From positions 1-5,188 of the forward strand of contig DATMLF010000163.1 of assembly GCA_035570595.1 (NCBI GenBank): a DNA stretch of 5,188 nucleotides, in the 5' to 3' direction. The notes below the pieces were generated by a model. It had not been told where the DNA came from. It saw only the letters and a list, made by a program, of their open reading frames with translations, and did not search any database. Positions 1-5,188 of the stretch are shown here, piece by piece. Within the stretch, counting starts at the first letter, position 1. The number at the start of each line of letters is the position of its first letter. The position numbers and the translations under genes are program-made. The stretch is from AP-15 sp035570595. Its GTDB lineage: Bacteria > Pseudomonadota > Alphaproteobacteria > ATCC43930 > CGMCC-115725.

Positions 1-1944
1 CCCGGCGCAGTCGACCGGCAACCCGGCGGCTCCGGTGACGATGGCCACGGTCCGACCGCGCGCCCGGTAACGGCACAACTCGCCGGTGCAGTCGAGCGCG
101 CCTGCCGCGCCGCCCGGCGGCCATGGCGTCACGTCGAGCCCGGTCTCCTCGCCGAGAAACGACGCCCCGATCTGCTCGCCGCGGCCGATGCTGGCGAACC
201 AGTAGCTGCCGTCGGGGGCGCGCACCGCCAGAAAACGGCCGATGTCGGCAAGGACGATGTCGGGCGGCCGGGTCGCCGCCATGCCGAGGAGACCGGCGGC
301 GACCGCGACGAGGCCCCAGCGCCGCCAGGGCTGCCGCCACAGGCACAGCCACAACCCGCCCGCCGCGACCGTCGCCAGTCCTGCCGCCGGCAGTCGCGGC
401 ATCGGCCACACATTGCCCGGCAAGGCCGAGACGTTTTGCGCGACCAGGATCGTGGCGTCGATCCCCCAGCCCATCGGGACGAGCGCGAACCGCTCGAGGC
501 CGAACGGCATCAACAGGCACGCGACCACACCCCACGGTAGCGTCCACACCGCGCTCAACGGCACCGCGACGACGTTGGCGAGCGGGGAATAGAATGCGAT
601 GCGGTGAAAATGGTAGATCGAGAACGGGTCGGTGCCGAGTGTCACGACGATCGTGGTGACCACCACCGCCCCGGCATAGCCCAGCGCGCGTCCGACCAAG
701 GACGGGCGGTGCAGCAGGTGGCCGAGCCGGGCGCCATAGGTCTCGTAGACCGCGATCAGCGCCACCACCGCGCCAAACGACATTTGGAAACTGACCCCGA
801 TCAGGCTCTCGGGCTCGACCAGCAGCACAAAGGCGGCGGCGAGCGCGCACACCCGCATCGAAATCCGCAGCCGGTCGATCAGGATCGCGCCAAAGACGAG
901 CCCGTTCATGACAAAGGCGCGCTCGGTCGGGATCGCCGCCCCCGACAGCATCAAATAGCAGGCGAGCACGACCAGGGTCGCCCCGGCGGCGATCTTTTTG
1001 ATCGGGTAGCGCAGCGCCACAAACGGGATCAGCGCCAGCGCGGCGCGCACGGTGAAAAAGACAAAGCCACCGACCAGCCCCAGGTGCAGCCCGGCGATCG
1101 CCAGCAGATGCTGCAGCCCGGACTGCCGAAACGCCGCCTTGACACTTTCCGAGATGGCGCCGCGCTTGCCGGTGATCAGCGCCGAGGCGACGCCGCCGGT
1201 CGAGCCCGGCAGCACCGCGACGATCCGCTGCGACATGTCGGTGCGCAGCCGGCGCAATGCCTCGCGCCAGCCGTCGCCCGTGGCGTCCGGGTCGCCGGTG
1301 AGATGCCGCGCGCCGCCATAGGTGTAGCCGACCCCGCCGATCCGGGCAAAAAAGGCCTCGCGCTGCATGTCGTGGCTGCCCGGCAGGATCTGTCCCGGCA
1401 CCGGGTAGAGCACTGCGCGCATGGCGACGCGGTCGCCGGGCAGCAGCGCGTCGCTCGACGCGGCGATATGAATGCGCAGCCGCGCCGGCTGCTCCTCGGG
1501 CGCAAGCCCCGGCAACGGGTCGGGCGCGACGACGACGCGCCAGCCGCGGTCGAGCGCGTCAATGTCGAGGACCCGGCCGGTCATCATGACCGGGCCGAGG
1601 CGACGCTGCAGCATCGGCGCCTGACGCTGCCAGGTGGTCTCGCCGATCAACGCAAAGCCGGCGCAAAACAAGCTTAGCGCCAGCGCCACCTCACACAGGA
1701 GCGGGCGCCGGTGCAACGCAAAAGCCGCACCGCCGGCGGCGACCGTCGCGACCGAGCCGAGCCACAGCGGCGGCTCGATGGAGAGCGCGAAATAGACGCC
1801 GATACCGGCGCCGAAAAACACCGGCATCCACAACAGCCGGCGCTCGCCCTCGGCGGCGTAGGACTGGGCGGCGGCGCGCAACAGCCGCGCGCCCCAGCCC
1901 GGCGCGGCCCCGAGCCCGCCGCCCGCGATTGCCGCATCCGCCAT
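1..1944 (-). CDS. comEC: ComEC/Rec2-family DNA internalisation channel protein (3' end missing)
   Basis: This is an inner-membrane protein of the family that moves single-stranded DNA into the cytoplasm during natural transformation. Reading the minus strand from 1944 gives 648 codons without a stop, open at the window edge. Residues about 40-105 hold two or three N-terminal hydrophobic segments, and residues about 115-215 a soluble, OB-like portion. The Competence domain starts near residue 250 and carries the family signature SGLQHLLAIAGLHLGL (275-290), then many membrane segments up to about residue 555. After that, where many family members have a metallo-beta-lactamase-like nuclease, the sequence has DIGRFLAVRAPDG (567-579) and a Cys-containing tail with no HxHxDH motif. 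The start is bounded by an in-frame TGA at 1990-1992. Only ATG at 1944 or the adjacent GTG at 1947 can serve, both with a weak GGCGGGG ribosome site. Family assignment is firm. Actual competence in this organism is not shown; alphaproteobacteria often carry comEC without known transformation. Confidence 0.93.
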   Translation of the reverse strand, partial: MADAAIAGGGLGAAPGWGARLLRAAAQSYAAEGERRLLWMPVFFGAGIGVYFALSIEPPLWLGSVATVAAGGAAFALHRRPLLCEVALALSLFCAGFALIGETTWQRQAPMLQRRLGPVMMTGRVLDIDALDRGWRVVVAPDPLPGLAPEEQPARLRIHIAASSDALLPGDRVAMRAVLYPVPGQILPGSHDMQREAFFARIGGVGYTYGGARHLTGDPDATGDGWREALRRLRTDMSQRIVAVLPGSTGGVASALITGKRGAISESVKAAFRQSGLQHLLAIAGLHLGLVGGFVFFTVRAALALIPFVALRYPIKKIAAGATLVVLACYLMLSGAAIPTERAFVMNGLVFGAILIDRLRISMRVCALAAAFVLLVEPESLIGVSFQMSFGAVVALIAVYETYGARLGHLLHRPSLVGRALGYAGAVVVTTIVVTLGTDPFSIYHFHRIAFYSPLANVVAVPLSAVWTLPWGVVACLLMPFGLERFALVPMGWGIDATILVAQNVSALPGNVWPMPRLPAAGLATVAAGGLWLCLWRQPWRRWGLVAVAAGLLGMAATRPPDIVLADIGRFLAVRAPDGSYWFASIGRGEQIGASFLGEETGLDVTPWPPGGAAGALDCTGELCRYRARGRTVAIVTGAAGLPVDCAG

Positions 1945-1998
1945 CACCGCCCCGCCGCTCGCGCGCCGCGAGACTAACCGCGTCGACTGTCAAAAAAA

Positions 1999-2004
1999 CG
2001 TCAA
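1999..2004 (-). promoter_or_regulatory. Candidate -35 element for comEC (TTGACG)
   Basis: On the minus strand this reads TTGACG, five of six matches to the TTGACA consensus, and lies 54 nt before the comEC start. A second box, exact TTGACA on the minus strand, lies at 1988-1993. Neither has a good TATAAT-like -10 at 16-18 nt; the hexamers there are GCGGTT- or CGGTTA-like. Alphaproteobacterial promoters often have a poor -10, so the call is tentative. Confidence 0.4.
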
Positions 2005-2024
2005 GCTGGGCCGTGTAGCCGTAA

Positions 2025-2057
2025 TTTCGCGGGCTTAGTTGACGTTGCCGCGCGAAA
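2025..2057. repeat. Inverted repeat TTTCGCG / CGCGAAA around the rightward -35 box
   Basis: The left arm TTTCGCG is at 2025-2031 and the right arm CGCGAAA at 2051-2057, perfect over 7 bp with a 19-nt spacer. The arms can be extended (TTTCGCGGGC against GCCGCGCGAAA) if one base is bulged. The TTGACG box at 2039-2044 sits almost at the centre of the spacer, an arrangement that suits a repressor operator. There is no T-run after it in either direction that would make a factor-independent terminator. Confidence 0.4.
2039..2044 (+). promoter_or_regulatory. Candidate -35 element for the cdh operon (TTGACG)
   Basis: TTGACG lies 126 nt before the cdh start and points rightward. The hexamer at 17-nt spacing is GCCTGC, which is a poor -10. 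A rightward promoter is expected somewhere in this gap because cdh has no upstream gene on its strand. This box is the best visible candidate, not a proven one. Confidence 0.35.
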
Positions 2058-2158
2058 ACCCGCCTGCTCGATCGGCACCTCGCCGCGGCCACCCCGTCGA
2101 CACGTAATCGGTTGTCGGCTGCGGACGAATTGCGCATCGTGCGCACCGCCGGGCACCG

Positions 2159-2164
2159 AGGAGG
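2159..2164 (+). promoter_or_regulatory. Strong ribosome binding site (AGGAGG) that sets the TTG start of cdh
   Basis: AGGAGG matches the Shine-Dalgarno consensus exactly and lies 6 nt before TTG at 2171. It is the best such site in the window and supports the TTG start over the only other in-frame candidate, GTG at 2273, which has only a weak GGTGGA before it. Confidence 0.75.
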
Positions 2165-2170
2165 CGACTA

Positions 2171-3034
2171 TTGCACCGCCGTTCGCATCATTGGCCGACC
2201 GGGGCGATCCGATCAGCGCCGTGGTCTCGCATTTTTTTTCGACGGCGGGCCCGCGGGAGCGCATGGTGGACTGTGACTACCGCGGGCCTGCTGTTTGTTT
2301 TCGGCGGAGGCCCGCTCCCGGCGCAGCCAACCTCGATCAGCCCGCAACCCGCGCCCCTCGCCGTCTCCGCTGCGGCGTGCGTCGTCGCACCCCGGCCGAA
2401 TGCGCTGTGGTCGCTCGCCCGGTGCTGCGCCACGGACCTGAAGAGCAACCCCGGTTGCCGCTATTACGACAAGGCGGACGAATTCATCATCCTCAAGGAC
2501 AACAGCCCGCTGAAGCCGGTCAGCTACATGATCATCCCGACGGTCAAGATAACCGGGATCGAGGACCGACGGATTTTTGCGCCGCCGTTTGTCGACTTTT
2601 GGGCTTACGGCTGGCGGCAGGCGCAAACCTTGATCGGCAAGCCCGCCGCCGACATGGCGCTCGCTATCAACTCCGTCACGGGGCGCACCCAAAACCAGCT
2701 GCACATTCACATATCGTGCGTCAAGCCCGAGGTCGCGCGGGCCCTGGCCGCAGCTGGCGCCAAGATCGGGTCCGATCCGGCGACGGCGGCGCAGCTGGCG
2801 CTCGGGCCTAAACAGCACACCTACCGGATCGTCAAGGTGACCACCCTGACGGGTGCCGACAGCCCCTACAACCTCGCCGCTGCCCTGTCCGGCGCCAGGG
2901 TCGACATGGCCGCCCAAAGCATCGCCGTCGTCGGATCAACGACGCCGGGCGCGTATTACGTGCTCGACACCGAGGCTCGCGGCGCCAATCGTGGCGCGGC
3001 CGAGGAGCTGCTCGACCAGTATTGCACCGGGTGA
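2171..3034 (+). CDS. cdh: CDP-diacylglycerol pyrophosphatase (exported or membrane-anchored)
   Basis: Cdh hydrolyses CDP-diacylglycerol to phosphatidic acid and CMP, with a HIT-like fold; the E. coli enzyme is inner-membrane associated. The conserved core is clear: FIILKDNSPLKPVSYMIIP (105-123), then LAINSVTGRTQNQ (164-176) leading into the catalytic HIHIS motif (178-182, H178 and H180). It closely follows the E. coli protein around the stretch TGRTQN and HIHISC. Cysteines at 70, 85, 86, 96, 183 and 285 suggest disulfides and a periplasmic location. Residues 1-33 are rich in Arg and Trp, residues 34-47 are hydrophobic, and PLPA-Q at 48-52 could be a signal peptidase site. From TTG the length is 287 aa. 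From GTG at 2273 it would be about 253 aa, nearer the E. coli length of about 250, but that start lacks a basic n-region. The gene lies 75 nt before the FUSC gene with no terminator between, so the two are probably cotranscribed. The family call is firm and the start fairly firm. Confidence 0.92.
   Translation: MHRRSHHWPTGAIRSAPWSRIFFRRRARGSAWWTVTTAGLLFVFGGGPLPAQPTSISPQPAPLAVSAAACVVAPRPNALWSLARCCATDLKSNPGCRYYDKADEFIILKDNSPLKPVSYMIIPTVKITGIEDRRIFAPPFVDFWAYGWRQAQTLIGKPAADMALAINSVTGRTQNQLHIHISCVKPEVARALAAAGAKIGSDPATAAQLALGPKQHTYRIVKVTTLTGADSPYNLAAALSGARVDMAAQSIAVVGSTTPGAYYVLDTEARGANRGAAEELLDQYCTG
2232..2239 (+). repeat. T8 homopolymer inside the cdh signal region
   Basis: Eight T in a row encode the end of Ile21 plus Phe22-Phe23, between the start codon and the hydrophobic export segment. 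In such GC-rich DNA this is conspicuous. It is a possible site of polymerase slippage or of a sequencing length error. The downstream catalytic frame is intact as given. Confidence 0.8.
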
Positions 3035-3090
3035 CGGCGACCCCAGCCGGCGGCGAAGAGCGTTCCGACATCGCGGCGCTGACGCCACTC

Positions 3091-3113
3091 GAGGACAGGC
3101 GATGAACGAATGA
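3091..3113 (+). promoter_or_regulatory. Ribosome site and three-codon frame (MNE) overlapping the FUSC start
   Basis: The 75-nt gap after cdh ends with GAGGA (3091-3095), then ATG AAC GAA TGA at 3102-3113. The TGA of this mini-frame overlaps the FUSC ATG (3110-3112) in an ATGA arrangement. GAGGA is 6 nt from the mini-frame ATG but 14 nt from the FUSC ATG; a second AGG (3097-3099) is 10 nt from the FUSC ATG. Ribosomes may load at the first ATG and reinitiate at the second. No hairpin with a T-run is present in the gap, so no terminator is called. Confidence 0.45.
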
Positions 3114-5170
3114 GCCGCGCCGAGCCCTTGACATCCGAACCGGGCCGCCTGGTCCGGTGGGTTGATACCGCCTCAGGCGCGCTGCAATCGGCGGGGCCGG
3201 CGCTGCTGTTCGGCTTGCGGATGTGGGGCTCGGTGTGCCTCGCGCTCTACATCGCGTTCTGGCTCGAGCTCGACACCCCGTCCTGGGCCGGGGCGACGGC
3301 GGCCATCGTCTGTCAGCCGCATCTCGGGGCGTCGTTGCGCAAGGGCTGGTTCCGCTTGATCGGCACCGTCATCGGCGCGGTGGCGATTGTCGTCATGACG
3401 GGTTGCTTTCCACAGAATCGTGCCGCGTTTTTGCTCGTGCTGGCATTATGGGGCGCGGGATGCGCTCTGATGGCCAGCCTGCTGCGCAACTTCGCGGCCT
3501 ATTCCGCGGCATTAGCCGGGTACACCGCCGCAATTATCGCGAGCGACCAGCTCGGGGCGGTCGGCGGCCTCAATGGGCAGGCTTTCATGCTTGCCGTGAA
3601 CCGGGCCAGCGAGATCTGCATCGGCATCGTCTGCGCTGGCGTCGTCCTCGCCGGGACCGATTTCGGCGGCGCGCGGCGACGGGTGGCAGTGATATTCGCT
3701 AAGCTCTCGGCCGAAATCGCCAACGGTTTCGCCGACACGTTGGCGATTGCCGGCGGCGAATTCGAGCGGACCCAGTCGGTCCGGCGCGAACTCTTGCGCC
3801 GGGTCATCGCGCTCGACCCGACCGTCGATGAGGCGATGGGTGAATCCTCGGAGCTCCGCTACCACTCCCCGGTTTTACAGACTGCCTTGGACGGTTTGAT
3901 TTCGGCTCTCGCGAGCTGGCGCGCGACGGCGGTTCTGCTGGTGCGATCGCCGCGAGAGCGGGCCCGTCGCGAGGCCAGCATGGTGCTCGAGCAAATGCCC
4001 GAGGTGCTGCGCACGGCGCCGGAAGAGGACGCCGCGGCGCGCTGGCTCGCCGCTCCAATGCGCTTGCTCGAGGCGTGCGATGCAGCGGTGCGCCGGCTTA
4101 GCGCACTACCGACGCAAATACCCTCGCTGCGGCTGCTCGCGGACGAGGCGGCAGCGGCGCTGGCCGGCATTTCACAGGCGCTCAACGCGCTCGCCCTACT
4201 CGTTGCCGATCCCAGCCGGCCCGCTTTTTATCGCAGCCGCGGCATTCGCCGCCTTCGCATCCCCGATTGGCTTCCGCCGCTGGTCAATGCCGGGCGCGCC
4301 TTCGTTGTGATCGGCGGCTCGGCAGTGTTCTGGATCGTCACCGCATGGCCTGGTGGTGCCGAGGCGATTACCTTCGCAACAATCGTTGTGATCCTGTTCG
4401 CGCCCCGGGCCGAGCAAGCTTCCCATATGGCGATCGGCTTCATGGTCGGCTGTGTCCTAAGCGTGGCTATTGCCGCAACCCTAGATTTCGCGATCCTACC
4501 GAACATTGAGACTTTCGCTGGCTTTAGCCTGGCACTCGGCCTCGTGCTGGTGCCAGCAGGTGCGCTTCTCGCCTCGCAATGGCAACCGGCCGTTTTTACT
4601 GCGATGGCGAATGTCTTTGTTCCACTGCTGGCGCCGACCAACCCGATGAGCTACGACACCCAACAATTCTATAATACGGCGTTGGCGGTCGTTGCCGGGG
4701 TGGGTGCCGCCGCTTTCTCGTTTCGATTACTACCGTCGCTGTCGCCGGCCTATCGTACCCGCAGGGTGTTGGCGCTGACACTGCGCGATCTGCGCCGCCT
4801 GGCGAGCGGCCCGATCCCGGACACGGCCGAGAACTGGCATCAGCGCATGTATGCCAGGTTCGCGCTGCTGCCGGATCAGGCGCAGCCATTGCAGCGCTCG
4901 CAGCTTATGGCGGCGTTTTTGGCGGGCACGGGAATCATCCAGCTTCGCTATATATGTCGTGGGTTCGATCTGAGAACCCACCTCGATACGGTGCTTGAGG
5001 CCGTGGCGCGCGGCGACTGCACAGCGGCGGCCGTGACGCTTGGCCATCTCGACGCGGCACTCGCCTCTCGGCCGGGCGCCGCGGCACTTCGGGCGCGCGG
5101 CCTCATCCTTGCAATCTCCTCGGCGCTGACCCAGCATTCCTCCTATTTCGACGCGGGGGCACCAGGGTGA
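3110..5170 (+). CDS. FUSC-family inner-membrane efflux protein (AaeB / fusaric acid resistance type)
   Basis: Family members export aromatic acids such as fusaric or p-hydroxybenzoic acid, usually with an HlyD-type adaptor and a small DUF1656 protein. The 686-aa product has the typical length and two-block layout. The first block has about six membrane segments (near residues 33-53, 58-70, 82-99, 105-124, 128-146 and 167-183). Residues about 185-390 form a soluble, Ala/Arg/Glu-rich helical domain. The second block has about six segments (near 397-412, 418-431, 440-458, 468-488, 493-508 and 521-540), followed by a soluble tail. Family hallmarks are the CQPHLGASLRKGWFRLIGT stretch (68-86), AGYTAAIIAS (136-145) and NPMSYDTQQFYN (511-522) with the RDLRRLA segment (559-565) after it. 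ATG at 3110 is chosen because it precedes the first membrane segment and no earlier in-frame start fits. The substrate cannot be read from sequence. More TTA, CTA and ATA codons occur here than in comEC, especially in the second half. Confidence 0.94.
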   Translation: MSRAEPLTSEPGRLVRWVDTASGALQSAGPALLFGLRMWGSVCLALYIAFWLELDTPSWAGATAAIVCQPHLGASLRKGWFRLIGTVIGAVAIVVMTGCFPQNRAAFLLVLALWGAGCALMASLLRNFAAYSAALAGYTAAIIASDQLGAVGGLNGQAFMLAVNRASEICIGIVCAGVVLAGTDFGGARRRVAVIFAKLSAEIANGFADTLAIAGGEFERTQSVRRELLRRVIALDPTVDEAMGESSELRYHSPVLQTALDGLISALASWRATAVLLVRSPRERARREASMVLEQMPEVLRTAPEEDAAARWLAAPMRLLEACDAAVRRLSALPTQIPSLRLLADEAAAALAGISQALNALALLVADPSRPAFYRSRGIRRLRIPDWLPPLVNAGRAFVVIGGSAVFWIVTAWPGGAEAITFATIVVILFAPRAEQASHMAIGFMVGCVLSVAIAATLDFAILPNIETFAGFSLALGLVLVPAGALLASQWQPAVFTAMANVFVPLLAPTNPMSYDTQQFYNTALAVVAGVGAAAFSFRLLPSLSPAYRTRRVLALTLRDLRRLASGPIPDTAENWHQRMYARFALLPDQAQPLQRSQLMAAFLAGTGIIQLRYICRGFDLRTHLDTVLEAVARGDCTAAAVTLGHLDAALASRPGAAALRARGLILAISSALTQHSSYFDAGAPG
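4959..4981 (+). repeat. Strong intragenic hairpin, 8-bp stem and 7-nt loop
   Basis: GTGGGTTC (4959-4966) is the perfect reverse complement of GAACCCAC (4974-4981), with loop GATCTGA. It lies within the 3' part of the FUSC gene and encodes roughly RGFDLRTHL (617-625). There is no following T-run, so it is not a standard terminator. It could affect RNA stability or be chance. Confidence 0.6.
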
Positions 5171-5188
5171 GGTTCACCGAGGTCAACC
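5167..5188 (+). CDS. Start of a probable DUF1656 (AaeX-like) small membrane protein, cut by window end
   Basis: GTG at 5167-5169 overlaps the FUSC stop TGA (5168-5170) in a GTGA arrangement typical of translational coupling. GGGGG at 5155-5159, 7 nt upstream, could serve as ribosome site. The seven readable codons give MRFTEVN. Short DUF1656 proteins that follow FUSC genes commonly begin in this style, with a charged residue and an (E/D)(I/V)(N/D) motif before a first membrane segment. The identification rests mostly on gene order; seven residues cannot prove it. If the start is elsewhere, the frame is still open to the edge. Confidence 0.55.

Larger units (their letters stand above)
1997..2046. 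repeat. Perfect 8-bp inverted repeat, AACGTCAA / TTGACGTT
   Basis: AACGTCAA at 1997-2004 is the exact reverse complement of TTGACGTT at 2039-2046, with 34 nt between them. Read outward, each arm is a TTGACG-type -35 box pointing at its own gene. The repeat may therefore be back-to-back promoters, a regulator site, or both. Confidence 0.55.
1945..2170. promoter_or_regulatory. Divergent intergenic region between comEC and cdh
   Basis: This 226-nt gap separates two genes transcribed away from each other, so it must carry the promoters for both. It is visibly more AT-rich between about 1990 and 2060 than the flanking genes. That part contains an A7 run (1992-1998), two TTGACGTT boxes in opposite orientation and an inverted repeat with arms TTTCGCG and CGCGAAA. 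I see no convincing small gene here. The minus-strand frames that cross it are out of frame with comEC and have shadow-like, Arg/Gly/Ala-rich composition. Confidence 0.7.

Noticed and set aside
604..1677. A 357-codon plus-strand open frame
   Set aside because: It lies wholly antisense to the well-supported comEC frame. Its product is rich in Arg, Asp, Gln, His and Gly with no domain or motif, as expected for the reverse shadow of a GC-rich gene.
1981..2102. CGTCGAC present twice (1981-1987 and 2096-2102)
   Set aside because: A 7-bp match in GC-rich sequence is expected by chance and the flanks do not extend the similarity.
1691..2146. A 151-codon minus-strand frame spanning the intergenic region and the comEC N-terminus
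   Set aside because: It is in a different frame from comEC and overlaps its first 250 nt. The product is an Arg/Ala/Gly-rich shadow with no motif and no good ribosome site.
2001..2264. An 87-codon minus-strand frame covering the intergenic region and the cdh start
   Set aside because: Composition is less extreme than other shadows, but it would run antisense through the cdh ribosome site and the candidate promoters, and it shows no recognisable domain.
2191..2811. A 206-codon plus-strand frame inside cdh
   Set aside because: It is out of frame with cdh, whose HIHIS motif and core blocks are intact, and its product is Arg/Gly/Pro-rich without motif.
3035..3109. Possible terminator between cdh and the FUSC gene
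   Set aside because: Only a 4-bp stem (GGCG/CGCC) is visible and no T-run follows it.
2853..3113. An 86-codon plus-strand frame ending at the FUSC start
   Set aside because: Most of it overlaps the 3' end of cdh out of frame and encodes a Pro/Arg/Ser-rich shadow. Only its last three codons are noted, as the MNE start-stop frame.
4955..4985. Possible tRNA T-arm (GGTTCGATC) in the FUSC gene
   Set aside because: The hairpin looks like a T-arm at first glance, but there is no acceptor stem, D-arm or anticodon arm around it and it lies inside a clear coding frame.

Overview
The window comes from a GC-rich bacterium and most resembles an alphaproteobacterium. The evidence is the long ComEC-type protein whose C-terminal region is not a recognisable metallo-beta-lactamase domain, the FUSC-type efflux gene followed by what looks like the start of a DUF1656 gene, and the TTGAC-type -35 elements. 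The taxonomic call is an inference from gene content and base use; nothing in the window identifies a genus.

Layout: (1) Positions 1-1944, minus strand, hold one uninterrupted reading frame of 648 codons that runs off the left edge. It encodes a ComEC/Rec2-family DNA-uptake channel, and its 3' end is missing. (2) Positions 1945-2170 are a divergent intergenic region. It holds two outward-facing TTGACGTT boxes that form a perfect 8-bp inverted repeat, and a second inverted repeat (TTTCGCG/CGCGAAA) that brackets the rightward box. (3) Positions 2171-3034, plus strand, encode an exported CDP-diacylglycerol pyrophosphatase (Cdh) with a TTG start behind a strong Shine-Dalgarno sequence. (4) Positions 3035-3109 are a 75-nt gap without a terminator. 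It ends in a three-codon reading frame whose stop overlaps the next start. (5) Positions 3110-5170, plus strand, encode a complete FUSC-family inner-membrane efflux protein (AaeB/fusaric-acid-resistance type). (6) From 5167 a GTG overlaps the FUSC stop and opens a frame beginning MRFTEVN, probably a DUF1656 (AaeX-like) small membrane protein cut by the window end.

Working together: cdh, the FUSC gene and the following small gene look like one rightward transcription unit. FUSC and DUF1656 proteins normally work with an HlyD-type periplasmic adaptor, which would be expected just beyond the right edge. The unexpected member is cdh, a phospholipid-nucleotide hydrolase placed first in an efflux operon; a link to envelope lipid turnover or stress is possible but unproven. 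I see no mobile element, CRISPR array, rRNA or tRNA. I found no clearly undescribed system; the most notable points are the cdh-efflux linkage, the symmetric divergent promoter region and the start-stop overlap before the FUSC gene.
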